Below are positions 17,093 through 25,831 of a stretch of 64,000 nt of DNA, in pieces (position 1 is the first letter of the stretch; each line of letters begins with the position of its first letter). The DNA lies in the NCBI GenBank assembly GCA_018262715.1, contig JADFDS010000032.1, positions 62,001 to 126,000 on the forward strand, given 5' to 3'. The DNA comes from Bacteroidota bacterium (GTDB taxonomy: Bacteria; Bacteroidota; Bacteroidia; Bacteroidales; VadinHA17). A program made the position numbers and the translations under genes. The notes under the pieces are model-generated. The model saw only the letters and a list, made by a program, of their open reading frames with translations. It had not been told where the DNA came from and did not search any database.

Positions 17093-18334
17093 ATGATCGG
17101 ATTTGAAAGGCAAATACTTGACAACGGGCTGAGGGTGATAGTGCACCGGGATGAGGGCACCCCCATGGTAACAACCAATATTCTTTATGATGCAGGCTCG
17201 AGGGATGAGGAGCCTGATTCCACAGGTTTCGCCCATCTCTTTGAACACCTGATGTTCGAGGGGACGCAGAACATACCTCTTTTTGACGTGCCTGTGATGA
17301 TGGCCGGAGGTGAGAACAATGCCTTCACCAACAATGACCTCACCAACTACTATATCACCCTTCCTGCGACCAACCTTGAGACGGCGTTATGGCTTGAGTC
17401 AGACAGGATGCGGGGCCTCGACCTGGCAGAGGAGAGGCTGGCCAACCAGAAGAGTGTTGTCACCGAAGAATTCAGGCAGCGCTATCTTAACCAGCCATAC
17501 GGCGATCTGCTGCTGTTGCTCCGGCCCCTGGCCTACAGGGTTCATCCCTACCGGTGGCCGGCCATAGGGATGGATATCAGTCATATTGAGAAAGCAGACA
17601 GCATCTCGGCAAAAAAGTTTTATGACCGTTTTTACACCCCCTCCAATGCAGTACTCAGTGTTGCAGGCAACGTTGATCCGGACAGGGTGTTCAGTCTAGC
17701 TGAAAAATGGTTCGGAGACATTCCGTCAGGTGTAAAGACCGAAAGAAAGCTCCCTGTTGAGCCGGAACAGGCAGAACGGCGCGAGCTGACGGTACACAGG
17801 CCTGTTCATGCCCCTCACCTGCTAATGGCCTTTCACATGGGAAGTAGGGAGAGCCGCGACTTTTACATCCTTGACCTGCTTACCGATATACTGGCCGGAT
17901 GTGATTCTGCACGGTTCCCTGCCATACTCGTCAGGAAAAAGGAGCTCTTCAGCGAAGCCGACATTTATCTCTCAGGCGAAGCTGATCCGGGTCTTGTCAT
18001 ATTCAGTGGCAGGATCAGAGACGGGATTGATGTCAGAAAGGCAGAGGAAGCAGTCAGGTCAGAGCTTGACAGGCTGGCCTCTGAGCGTGTAATTGCTGCC
18101 GAACTTGACAAGGCACGCAACAGGTACGAGTCGCACCGTCTGATGCAATACATAAGCGTTTCCAACAAGGCATTCAGCCTTGCCTATCATGAGGTGCTCG
18201 GTGATGCAGACGGCATCAACAGGGAGCATGAACAGTACATGAGTGTGACAGCAGAAGAGATAGCCTCAGCTGCCGGGCTTACATTCAGGCCCGGGAACAG
18301 CAGCGTGATCCATTACCTGCCCGAGAAGATATGA
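17093..18334 (+). CDS. M16 zinc metallopeptidase, catalytic subunit
   Basis: Predicted zinc peptidase of the pitrilysin/mitochondrial-processing-peptidase family, 413 residues. The inverted zinc motif HxxEH is intact at H48-E51-H52 (AHLFEH), and the distal zinc glutamate lies in KSVVTEE near 125. It has the two-lobe M16 structure with a degenerate second half. An in-frame ATG 12 codons upstream would add a hydrophobic stretch, but the ATG at 17093 gives a normal M16 N-terminus and no signal peptide. Its stop overlaps the next M16 gene by ATGA. It should form a heterodimer with that degenerate partner, as in other bacterial M16 pairs. Confidence 0.9.
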   Translation: MIGFERQILDNGLRVIVHRDEGTPMVTTNILYDAGSRDEEPDSTGFAHLFEHLMFEGTQNIPLFDVPVMMAGGENNAFTNNDLTNYYITLPATNLETALWLESDRMRGLDLAEERLANQKSVVTEEFRQRYLNQPYGDLLLLLRPLAYRVHPYRWPAIGMDISHIEKADSISAKKFYDRFYTPSNAVLSVAGNVDPDRVFSLAEKWFGDIPSGVKTERKLPVEPEQAERRELTVHRPVHAPHLLMAFHMGSRESRDFYILDLLTDILAGCDSARFPAILVRKKELFSEADIYLSGEADPGLVIFSGRIRDGIDVRKAEEAVRSELDRLASERVIAAELDKARNRYESHRLMQYISVSNKAFSLAYHEVLGDADGINREHEQYMSVTAEEIASAAGLTFRPGNSSVIHYLPEKI

Positions 18335-19617
18335 GAAACAAAGAGATAAAGGGAGCCCCGGAGATCATCACTCCGTCAGCGGGAGATACTTCACTGCCGG
18401 AACCGGTGATGCTTGGCAACGGAGTACCGGTCTATATGGCAGGAAATGGCACCGTCGATCTGCTGAGAATTGAGTTCGTTATCCCTGCCGGCCAGGTGTT
18501 GGAGGAGGTTCATCTGGCAGCATCCGCTACGAGCGCAATGCTCACCGAGGGGACATTGCATCATGATGCGGCTACAATCAATGATCTCATTGACAGCACC
18601 GGAGCCGCGCTTACACATTCTTCTGACAAGGACACAGCCGGACTGGTAACGGTTACCCTGACAAGAAAGCTTGATGATGTGATGGCCCTGGCCAGTGAGG
18701 TGCTCTTCAGTCCCTCCTTTCCTGAAAATGAATTCAGGATGCTGACGGACAGAAGGTTACAGGCTTTTCAGACCAGCAGGCGGCGGACTTCGGTTATTGC
18801 AAGGGAAGCTTTCTATGAAGCACTGTGCGGCAGCAGGAGCCCTTACGGACGCATTACAACGGAAGATGATTACCGTAGACTTACGACAGGTGACGTGAGG
18901 GAGTTTCACCGGAAGCACTACAGGCCGGTGAACATGTACGTCACGGTAGCCGGGAGTGAGCCATGGAAAGCGCTTCCCGTACTGGAAAAATACTTCTCAG
19001 GCAAAGGAACGGGACAATGGCAGAAGCCTCCTCTCCCCTCTCCCGTATTGGAAACTTCGGAGCCCGGAAAGATTTTCCGTGACCTTCCCACCTCGGTTCA
19101 GAGCACGGTACGGGTGGGTTGGAAGGGGATTACCCGCAACCATCCTGACTACCAGGCCTTGCAGGTGGCCACAATGATACTCGGCGGGTATTTCGGCTCG
19201 CGCCTGATGCGTACAATACGCGAGGAGAAGGGTTATACGTACGGCATCGGGGCAGTTGCCGGCGCTTTCCATAACATAGGCTATATTACCATCATGACAG
19301 ATGTGGCAAATGCCTACAGGGATGAGACTCTAAGTGAAATCAGGAAAGAGATTGAGAAGCTCCGCACAGAAGGGGTAAGCGAGGAAGAGATGACCCTGGT
19401 AAGAAATCACATGATGGGAGAGCTGGCCCGGATCTTTGACGGACCGTTTTCGGTTGCCGATGCTATCAGGGGCATCATCGACTATGAGACAGGAGCAGAC
19501 TATTATACACGTTTAGCCGAAACTGTCAAAACAATTACGCCAGCCAGGATAATGGATATCTTCAATAGGTATTTCAATCCCGGTGAGGCCTGGGAGATCA
19601 TTGCCGGAAGCCGATGA
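18331..19617 (+). CDS. M16 peptidase-like partner subunit lacking the zinc motif
   Basis: A 428-residue M16-fold protein coupled to the preceding gene by an ATGA overlap. The HxxEH motif is absent: the corresponding stretch reads SAMLTEGTLHH at about 69-79. The C-terminal-half substrate-binding segment SRLMRTIREEKGYTYGIGA (about 290-308) with its R and Y residues is well kept. This split of functions, catalytic in one subunit and substrate-holding in the other, is known for bacterial M16B pairs. It overlaps the next gene by ATGA, so all three form one operon. It has no signal peptide. Confidence 0.9.
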   Translation: MRNKEIKGAPEIITPSAGDTSLPEPVMLGNGVPVYMAGNGTVDLLRIEFVIPAGQVLEEVHLAASATSAMLTEGTLHHDAATINDLIDSTGAALTHSSDKDTAGLVTVTLTRKLDDVMALASEVLFSPSFPENEFRMLTDRRLQAFQTSRRRTSVIAREAFYEALCGSRSPYGRITTEDDYRRLTTGDVREFHRKHYRPVNMYVTVAGSEPWKALPVLEKYFSGKGTGQWQKPPLPSPVLETSEPGKIFRDLPTSVQSTVRVGWKGITRNHPDYQALQVATMILGGYFGSRLMRTIREEKGYTYGIGAVAGAFHNIGYITIMTDVANAYRDETLSEIRKEIEKLRTEGVSEEEMTLVRNHMMGELARIFDGPFSVADAIRGIIDYETGADYYTRLAETVKTITPARIMDIFNRYFNPGEAWEIIAGSR

Positions 19618-21089
19618 AAAAGCAGAATACCTTAAGAAAGCTCTTCATACCGCTGCTGTTCTGCGGTTTGTCTGCCTTTCCACTGGCAGGACAGGATGCT
19701 GACCGGCCCCTGTCACCCAGGCTTGACATGGTGACGGTTGATCCTGCAACCGGGTTTGCCGTTCTGAGGTGGCTTCCTTCCCCTTCACCGGATGTGGGCA
19801 GTTATGTTGTCTACATCTATGCCGCAGGAAGGGCTGATGCCATTGATACCATTTATTCTCCATTCGTTTTCGAATACACCCATACCGCTTCAGCTGCCAG
19901 GTACAGGAGCGTATCATATGTAGTGGCAGCCATTGACTCATCAGACAATCCGAGTCCGCTCAGCAACAGCCTCAGCACCATATGGCTCTCTGCCGCTGAA
20001 GATCCGTGCACCGCAACAGTAGCAGTCTCATGGACAGCATATGACAACCAGTTTCATCCGGGCAGTGGTTACCTGTTGCACATAACAGACGGAACGGGAG
20101 GATCGTTTCCTGACATAGCCCTGCCTGTATCTTCCACGCAGTACCTGTTCACCGGGTACGAAGCGGATACAGAATACTGTTTTTATGTAACGGCAAGCGA
20201 CGGCTACGGGCCGCTTTCTTCGTCAAACAGGGCCTGTGTCACAACCGGCATCGAGGCTGCACCGGGATGGGTAAGGATAGATGCAATTGCAGTGCAGGAT
20301 GGCGGCATATCATTTGCTGCCGGCTATGACCCGTCAACGGTGATGAGTGATTTCCGGCTTTTTCGCTATGATCCTGTTGCAGCCGCATGGGATAAGGCAG
20401 CCTCTTCGACGGGAGTTGCCGGCAGGGTCACATTTGCAATGGCACAGGCAGACACCACTGTTGTCAGGCTGTACAGGGTTGCAGCCGTGAACAGTTGTGG
20501 TCTGGCTTCAACAGTTTCAGCCCCATCCCGGAATATTTTGCTGGAGGCATCAATCAACGGAACCCTTGTCAACCTCCGGTGGAACAGGCCCTCTGCCGGA
20601 TGGAGCGGGTCATTCAGTGTCTGGCGTGATATCGGAGAGGGTATGCGCGAAGTTGCTTCTTCCATGTCTGACACGCTCTGGTCAGATGATTACACAGGAT
20701 TCGCTTCAGATGTATCAGCAGGCGAAGTTGTATACCGGGTGTCAACTGCGGATCTCTCAGCGCCGGCAGGCGCCGGGCCGCACCTTTCCTCTGCTGCCGT
20801 AATTGCAACCAGTGAGAATGTCTTCATGCCCAATGCCTTCACCCCCGGCGGTACGGATGAGAACGCCATTTTCAGACCTGAATTTTCATTTCACCCGGGA
20901 GAATATGATTTCAGGATACTTTCAAGAAACGGTGCACTGCTGTTCCGCACGGGTGACCCCGGCGAAGGATGGGACGGCAGGCACAACGGCAGGATGATGC
21001 CGCCGGGGGTATACCTCTGGAACCTGAGGCTCACCACCCCTTCCGGACAAACCCTTGAAAGGAACGGGACTGTAACTATACTGCCATAA
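19614..21089 (+). CDS. T9SS type B secreted protein with fibronectin-III-like repeats
   Basis: Exported protein of 491 residues. The N-terminus is basic then hydrophobic (about 8-26, ending LAGQ), a signal peptide. The body has several fibronectin-III-like beta domains (segments such as YVVAAIDSSDNPSPLSN and YRVAAVNSCG). The C-terminus from about residue 405 is the gliding-motility-associated (CHU_C, type B) sorting domain. It opens FMPNAFTPGGTDEN, contains GWDGRHNGRMMPPGVYLW, and ends with a beta strand. That domain directs cargo through the type IX secretion system to the surface or medium. It is coupled by ATGA to the M16 pair. No catalytic domain is visible, so an adhesive or structural role is likely. 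Confidence 0.85.
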   Translation: MKKQNTLRKLFIPLLFCGLSAFPLAGQDADRPLSPRLDMVTVDPATGFAVLRWLPSPSPDVGSYVVYIYAAGRADAIDTIYSPFVFEYTHTASAARYRSVSYVVAAIDSSDNPSPLSNSLSTIWLSAAEDPCTATVAVSWTAYDNQFHPGSGYLLHITDGTGGSFPDIALPVSSTQYLFTGYEADTEYCFYVTASDGYGPLSSSNRACVTTGIEAAPGWVRIDAIAVQDGGISFAAGYDPSTVMSDFRLFRYDPVAAAWDKAASSTGVAGRVTFAMAQADTTVVRLYRVAAVNSCGLASTVSAPSRNILLEASINGTLVNLRWNRPSAGWSGSFSVWRDIGEGMREVASSMSDTLWSDDYTGFASDVSAGEVVYRVSTADLSAPAGAGPHLSSAAVIATSENVFMPNAFTPGGTDENAIFRPEFSFHPGEYDFRILSRNGALLFRTGDPGEGWDGRHNGRMMPPGVYLWNLRLTTPSGQTLERNGTVTILP

Positions 21090-21119
21090 CAGCTAAAAAA
21101 AATAATGAGCCGATTTTCG

Positions 21120-21127
21120 TATCTTTG
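21120..21127 (+). promoter_or_regulatory. Candidate -7 element of relA/spoT
   Basis: TATCTTTG, an exact match to TAnnTTTG, 24 bp before the ATG at 21152 and 30 bp after the preceding stop. It suggests that the stringent-response gene has its own promoter. Confidence 0.5.
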
Positions 21128-21151
21128 TCACTCGTTTGCAGGTAGAGACTG

Positions 21152-23413
21152 ATGGTTAAGACCAGGACCAAAATATTCACCGCTGATGATATCAGCCGTA
21201 TCGAGACAGAATACAGCCTGCTGACTGACAATCTTTACAGGTGTGACAAGCCCGGTGACAGGGAATTGATCGAGAAGGCATTCAGGTTCGCGAATGAAGC
21301 GCATCGTGACATGTACCGCAATTCCGGGGAACCCTACATCATTCACCCGATCAATGTAGCCCGGATAGTCAACCAGGAGATAGGGCTGGGCGCCAAGTCG
21401 GTTTCAGCCGCACTGTTGCATGATGTGGTGGAAGATACCGGCATTCCCCTTGAGGAGATATCGAAGCATTTCGGTCCCAAGATTGCATCACTGATTGATG
21501 GTCTGACCAAGATATCAGGAACCTACAACAAGGAGACCAATTCACTGCAGGCTGAGAACTTCCGCAAGATGCTGATGACCCTCTCTGATGACTTCAGGGT
21601 CATACTGGTGAAGATAGCTGACAGGTTGCACAATATGCGTACTCTTGACTCGATGCCCGAGTACAAGAGGATGAAGATTGCCGGAGAGACTGTTTATCTC
21701 TATGCACCGCTGGCGCACCGGCTGGGGCTGTTTGCCATCAAGACCGAGCTGGAGGACCTGAGCTTCAAGTTCAGGCATCCGCGCATCTATGATGAGATAG
21801 CGCGCAAGGTAAAGATGGATGAGAAAAAGAACCTTGCTCTCATCAACAGGTTCAGCCTGCCTATCATAGAGGCGCTGAACAACAACAATATCCTGTTTGA
21901 CATATCTGGCCGGTTCAAGTCGATCTATTCCATATGGAAGAAGATGCAGTCGAAGAATGTCCCGTTTGAGGAGGTATATGACCTTCTTGCAGTAAGGATT
22001 GTCTTCGAGCCCGGTCCGGAGATGAGTGAGAGGGCGCAGTGCTGGCAGATATACTCTCTTATAACAGATATTTACACTCCCAAGCCTGACAGGCTGCGTG
22101 ACTGGATCAGCAGGCCCAAGTCAAACGGTTATGAGGCGCTTCACCTTACTGTGATGGGCCCTGAGGGGCGATGGGTTGAGGTGCAGATCCGCAGCCAGAG
22201 GATGGATGATATTGCTGAGAGGGGGTTTGCTGCGCACTGGAAGTACAAGGGAGACATGTCTCAGACTGAGAATGAGCTCGATAAATGGCTGAAGCATATC
22301 CGGGAGATGCTTGCCAACCCGATGTCTGATCCGCTCACCTTCCTCGATGAATTCAAGATGAGTCTATTCTCCTCAGAGATAATGGTTTTCACCCCAAAGG
22401 GACTGCTGGTCAACCTGCCCAAGGGAGCTTCCGCCCTCGATTTCGCATATGAAATCCATACTGACATAGGCAACAAATCCATCGGTGCCAAGGTAAACTA
22501 CAAGCTCTCCCCTCTCTCCACCACACTTCAGAGCGGAGACCAGGTTGAGATTATCACATCCAACATTGCCAGGCCTGAAAAGGAGTGGCTTGAGTATGCC
22601 CATACGGCGAAGGCCAGGAATGCGATAAAGGATGCGCTTCGTGATGAATCCACTGATCGCATACAGAAGGGGATGGACATGCTTGAGCAGAAGCTGAGTG
22701 AGCTGGGGATTCTTCCCAATTCTGACATCATCAAGAAGCTTCTTGACAACTATGAGCTGCTTAACAAGGACGAGCTTTATTCGCGCATCGGGCTGGGGCT
22801 TATCAACCTCGACGAGTTGCGCAAAGTGCTGAAGAAGGCTCCTGAAGGAAGCCTGCGCAAGTACTGGAAGCTGGCCATCGGCGGAGTTACCCGCAAGAAT
22901 CCGGAAACAAGGGAGGCGCCTGTCACTGCTGAAAAAATAGATAAGAGTCAGCCCTACCTGCTCCGGGAAAATGTCGACAGCGCTGCCAGTTCTTACGTCA
23001 TTGCCAGTTGCTGTCAGCCCATCCCGGGCGATGAAGTGGTTGGTTATCTTGACCATTCCAACTCCATCATCGTCCACAAGCCCAAATGCCCGGTGGCCGT
23101 AAAGCTTATGTCAAGCGAGGGCAACAGGATCATTCCCGTCAGGTGGACCATCCACAAGCTTGCTTCATTCCTGGCGAGGATAAGCATCAACGGAATTGAC
23201 AGGATCGGTCTTGTCAGCGAGGTGACCACAATCATCTCGAAGGAGCTTAATGTCAATATCAGGAACATAAACGTTTCAGTGTATGACGGGATATTTGAAG
23301 GCACCATAGACCTGTTCGTTCATCACACCCGTGACCTTAACAACCTGATCATGCAGCTTTCCAACATAAAGGGAATCGCCAGCGTGAAGAGGATAGAGGA
23401 GTTCATTGAGTAG
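21152..23413 (+). CDS. Bifunctional (p)ppGpp synthetase/hydrolase
   Basis: RelA/SpoT homologue (Rel) of 753 residues controlling the stringent response. The N-terminal hydrolase domain has the HD pair at 90-91 followed by ED at 94-95 ([10 protein letters not shown]). The synthetase domain (about 235-350) contains [10 protein letters not shown] and [18 protein letters not shown] domain (about 395-455) and a C-terminal ACT domain (about 675-750) complete the usual order. Both active sites look intact, so it can probably make and degrade (p)ppGpp. It is followed 26 bp later by a Fur-family regulator. Length and domain order are normal for the family. Confidence 0.95.
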   Translation: MVKTRTKIFTADDISRIETEYSLLTDNLYRCDKPGDRELIEKAFRFANEAHRDMYRNSGEPYIIHPINVARIVNQEIGLGAKSVSAALLHDVVEDTGIPLEEISKHFGPKIASLIDGLTKISGTYNKETNSLQAENFRKMLMTLSDDFRVILVKIADRLHNMRTLDSMPEYKRMKIAGETVYLYAPLAHRLGLFAIKTELEDLSFKFRHPRIYDEIARKVKMDEKKNLALINRFSLPIIEALNNNNILFDISGRFKSIYSIWKKMQSKNVPFEEVYDLLAVRIVFEPGPEMSERAQCWQIYSLITDIYTPKPDRLRDWISRPKSNGYEALHLTVMGPEGRWVEVQIRSQRMDDIAERGFAAHWKYKGDMSQTENELDKWLKHIREMLANPMSDPLTFLDEFKMSLFSSEIMVFTPKGLLVNLPKGASALDFAYEIHTDIGNKSIGAKVNYKLSPLSTTLQSGDQVEIITSNIARPEKEWLEYAHTAKARNAIKDALRDESTDRIQKGMDMLEQKLSELGILPNSDIIKKLLDNYELLNKDELYSRIGLGLINLDELRKVLKKAPEGSLRKYWKLAIGGVTRKNPETREAPVTAEKIDKSQPYLLRENVDSAASSYVIASCCQPIPGDEVVGYLDHSNSIIVHKPKCPVAVKLMSSEGNRIIPVRWTIHKLASFLARISINGIDRIGLVSEVTTIISKELNVNIRNINVSVYDGIFEGTIDLFVHHTRDLNNLIMQLSNIKGIASVKRIEEFIE

Positions 23414-23439
23414 TCAATCAGGCGAAACAATCAGGCAAA

Positions 23440-23886
23440 ATGTCAAACGAAGAAGCCAGGGCGGTTGTCAGGCAGGTTTTTACGGAGTACCTTGCAACCC
23501 ATTCGCTGAGGAAAACACCCGAGCGGTATGCAATTCTTGACGAGATATATTCCAGGGAAGGGCACTTTGATATTGAATCGCTCTTCAAGTTCATGAATAA
23601 CAAGAATTACCGTGTTTCGCGGGCTACGCTCTACAACACTATTGACCTTCTGCTCGACTGCAAACTGGTGACAAGGCATAAGTTCGGCCATAACCAGGCC
23701 CAGTATGAAAAGACATACAAAGCCGGTCATCATGACCATCTGATTGACACCATCTCGGGGAAGGTGATCGAGTTCAGCGATCCGAGGATCAATGACATAA
23801 TCAGGAGCGCCTGCGAGGAAAATTCGTTCGTTGTGCATCATTATGCCCTTTATGTGTTCGGCGTACAGGAAAAGAGAGGCGGATGA
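23440..23886 (+). CDS. Fur-family metalloregulator
   Basis: A 148-residue winged-helix repressor of the Fur/Zur/PerR superfamily. The DNA-binding half includes [15 protein letters not shown] at 59-73. The metal-binding HHDH motif is at 97-100, and HH recurs near 133-134. The CxxC pair that normally follows (LICxxCGK) is replaced by LIDTISGK at 101-108, so the structural zinc site is missing. The regulated metal (iron, zinc, manganese or haem) therefore cannot be assigned. It sits 26 bp after relA and 69 bp before purA. Autoregulation is possible but no Fur box was recognised. Confidence 0.88.
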   Translation: MSNEEARAVVRQVFTEYLATHSLRKTPERYAILDEIYSREGHFDIESLFKFMNNKNYRVSRATLYNTIDLLLDCKLVTRHKFGHNQAQYEKTYKAGHHDHLIDTISGKVIEFSDPRINDIIRSACEENSFVVHHYALYVFGVQEKRGG

Positions 23887-23912
23887 GTGGCCCGTGGCGC
23901 CATTTTTTTTCG

Positions 23913-23920
23913 TAACTTCG
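23913..23920 (+). promoter_or_regulatory. Candidate -7 element of purA
   Basis: TAACTTCG lies 35 bp before the purA ATG, just after a run of eight T and the dinucleotide CG. It is the same octamer and T-tract arrangement as before tamB, one base off TAnnTTTG. Confidence 0.38.
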
Positions 23921-23955
23921 GACCTGTTTTGTCTAATCAGAGAATTTTTGGTACA

Positions 23956-25218
23956 ATGAATATTGACATTTTGCTGGGGCTCCAGTGGGGAGATGAGGGA
24001 AAGGGTAAGATAGTTGACGTCCTGACCCCGGATTATGATATTGTTGCCCGTTTCCAGGGCGGTCCGAATGCCGGTCACACGATTGAGTTTCACGGGGTGA
24101 AGCACGTGTTGCATCTTATTCCCTCGGGGATCTTTCATGATGACAAGATCAACATCATCGGCAACGGCCTGGTGATTGATCCGGTTGTTTTCAGGCATGA
24201 GGTTGAGAGCCTGGGGATTGATATCGGAAAGGTGCGTGAAAGGCTTCTCATCTCGCTGAAGGCGCACCTGATAATGCCCACTCATAAGCTTCTTGATGCT
24301 GCCCATGAGGCTTCCCTGGGTGAAGCAAAGATAGGATCAACTCTCCGGGGCATAGGCCCGGCGTATACTGACAAGGCGTCGCGAAACGGCCTGAGGGTCG
24401 GGGATCTGTTCAGGAAGGATTTCAGGGAGTTTTATCATTCGCGGGTAAATGATCACCTTCGGACCCTTCAGGGTTACGGCTATACAAGTGATCTGAAGGC
24501 GCTGGAGGATGAGTGGTTTGACGCGGTGGAGTACCTTAAGCAGTTCAGGACGGTAAATGCTGATTATCATATCGACCAGGCCCTCAGGGCCGGAAAACGC
24601 GTCCTTGCCGAGGGAGCCCAGGGTACCATGCTTGATATAGACTTCGGTACATATCCTTATGTCACATCATCGAACACTGTGGCTGCAGGAGCATGCACGG
24701 GACTCGGAATTGCTCCCGGACGGACAGGTGAAGTGTTCGGCATCTTCAAGGCGTACTGCACCAGGGTGGGAAGCGGCCCCTTCCCTACCGAGCTCGATGA
24801 TGCTGACGGTCAGCAGATGCGTGACCAGGGCAATGAGTACGGTGCCACAACGGGAAGGCCCAGGCGCTGCGGATGGCTTGACCTGCCTGCACTGAAATAT
24901 GCAATTATGGTCAACGGGGTGACACGGCTGTTCATGATGAAGGCTGACGTGCTCTCAGGGTTCAGTGAGATAAAGGTATGCAACTCATACGCTGTGGATG
25001 GAAGGGAACAGGCGGAACTTCCCTATTGCCTGTATGACATCAGCGGACTCAACTACAGGACCTTCAGGGGATGGCATTGTGACATCACAGGTTGCAGGAG
25101 CTGGGAGGAGCTGCCCCAGGAGTTAAAGGATTATATCAGGTACATTGAAGATGAGACGGGTGTTCCCGTAACCATTGTTTCGGTGGGACCTGACAGGTCA
25201 GCCACCATCACCAGGTAA
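23956..25218 (+). CDS. purA: Adenylosuccinate synthase
   Basis: Catalyses the GTP-dependent joining of IMP and aspartate to adenylosuccinate, the first committed step to AMP. The 420-residue product begins MNIDILLGLQWGDEGKGK with the phosphate-binding GDEGKGK and the catalytic aspartate, followed by GPNAGHT. The later segments GIGPAYTDKASRNGLRVGDL and TTGRPRRCGWLDL are family signatures. The frame extends 23 codons upstream of the ATG at 23956, but that extension has no family similarity and contains the promoter-like element. Its stop faces the SPOR lipoprotein stop 3 bp away. Confidence 0.97.
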   Translation: MNIDILLGLQWGDEGKGKIVDVLTPDYDIVARFQGGPNAGHTIEFHGVKHVLHLIPSGIFHDDKINIIGNGLVIDPVVFRHEVESLGIDIGKVRERLLISLKAHLIMPTHKLLDAAHEASLGEAKIGSTLRGIGPAYTDKASRNGLRVGDLFRKDFREFYHSRVNDHLRTLQGYGYTSDLKALEDEWFDAVEYLKQFRTVNADYHIDQALRAGKRVLAEGAQGTMLDIDFGTYPYVTSSNTVAAGACTGLGIAPGRTGEVFGIFKAYCTRVGSGPFPTELDDADGQQMRDQGNEYGATTGRPRRCGWLDLPALKYAIMVNGVTRLFMMKADVLSGFSEIKVCNSYAVDGREQAELPYCLYDISGLNYRTFRGWHCDITGCRSWEELPQELKDYIRYIEDETGVPVTIVSVGPDRSATITR

Positions 25219-25221
25219 TTG

Positions 25222-25689
25222 TCACTCCTGCCTGTAAACCCAGGCCTCGCCATTGATCCTGTCCTGAACAGTACCGAGTGCATTCCATGCCTGGTGCAGG
25301 TTTGGGAAGGCCTGAGCAGATACGAGTTGCCATCTTCCGCCATTCATCCCGACCAGCTGTGCGTCATAGCCGAAGCTTTTAATATGTTCCAGCCATGCAT
25401 CTGCATATTCGGGTGTAAGGAAGCTGCCCACGATGACATGGTAACCGGTCATCACCCTGGTTTGTTCTTCAGCTGCCACGGCCATCTCTGCCTGACGGGC
25501 GCGTTCGGCCTCCGCCTGCTTCTCGTTGGCCACACGGATTGAGTCTGCTATGCGGAATGCTTCCTGCTGCTGACGGAGAGCCTCTGCCTCCCTGGCCTTT
25601 TTACCGAAGGGATTTATGCTCTTCATGAAATCACATGAAGGGGTAAGAACCAAAACGGCTGCGAGCAACACGAGTGATAGTTTCTTCAT
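25222..25689 (-). CDS. SPOR-domain lipoprotein
   Basis: A 155-residue envelope lipoprotein. The signal peptide ends in a lipobox LTPSC with Cys19 as the lipid-modified residue. Residues about 30-78 form an alanine/glutamate-rich, probably coiled helix, and 82-153 form a SPOR domain (YHVIVGSFLTPEYADAWLEHI). SPOR domains bind glycan strands lacking stem peptides at division sites, so it may help in cell-wall remodelling or division. Asp20 after the lipid Cys would be an inner-membrane retention signal in E. coli, but that rule does not hold for Bacteroidota. The gene stands alone. Confidence 0.85.
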   Translation of the reverse strand: MKKLSLVLLAAVLVLTPSCDFMKSINPFGKKAREAEALRQQQEAFRIADSIRVANEKQAEAERARQAEMAVAAEEQTRVMTGYHVIVGSFLTPEYADAWLEHIKSFGYDAQLVGMNGGRWQLVSAQAFPNLHQAWNALGTVQDRINGEAWVYRQE

Positions 25690-25752
25690 AAATGGCAGTT
25701 TTTCACGATTTTGATTGATAAAGGTATGGATAAATGGTTAAAAATGCAACCA

Positions 25753-25767
25753 ATCTTCCGGAAAGAT
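25753..25767. promoter_or_regulatory. Imperfect palindrome in the SPOR lipoprotein / acyl-CoA ligase gap
   Basis: ATCTTCCGGAAAGAT is a near-perfect dyad (one extra A) 24 bp before a TATATTAG box at 25791-25798 that precedes the acyl-CoA ligase. It could be an operator; there is no independent support. Confidence 0.2.
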
Positions 25768-25831
25768 GCCATTCCCAGACAATTCTTTCCTATATTAGAT
25801 CGCTATTTTTAACCTCAAACTACTTATCGAG

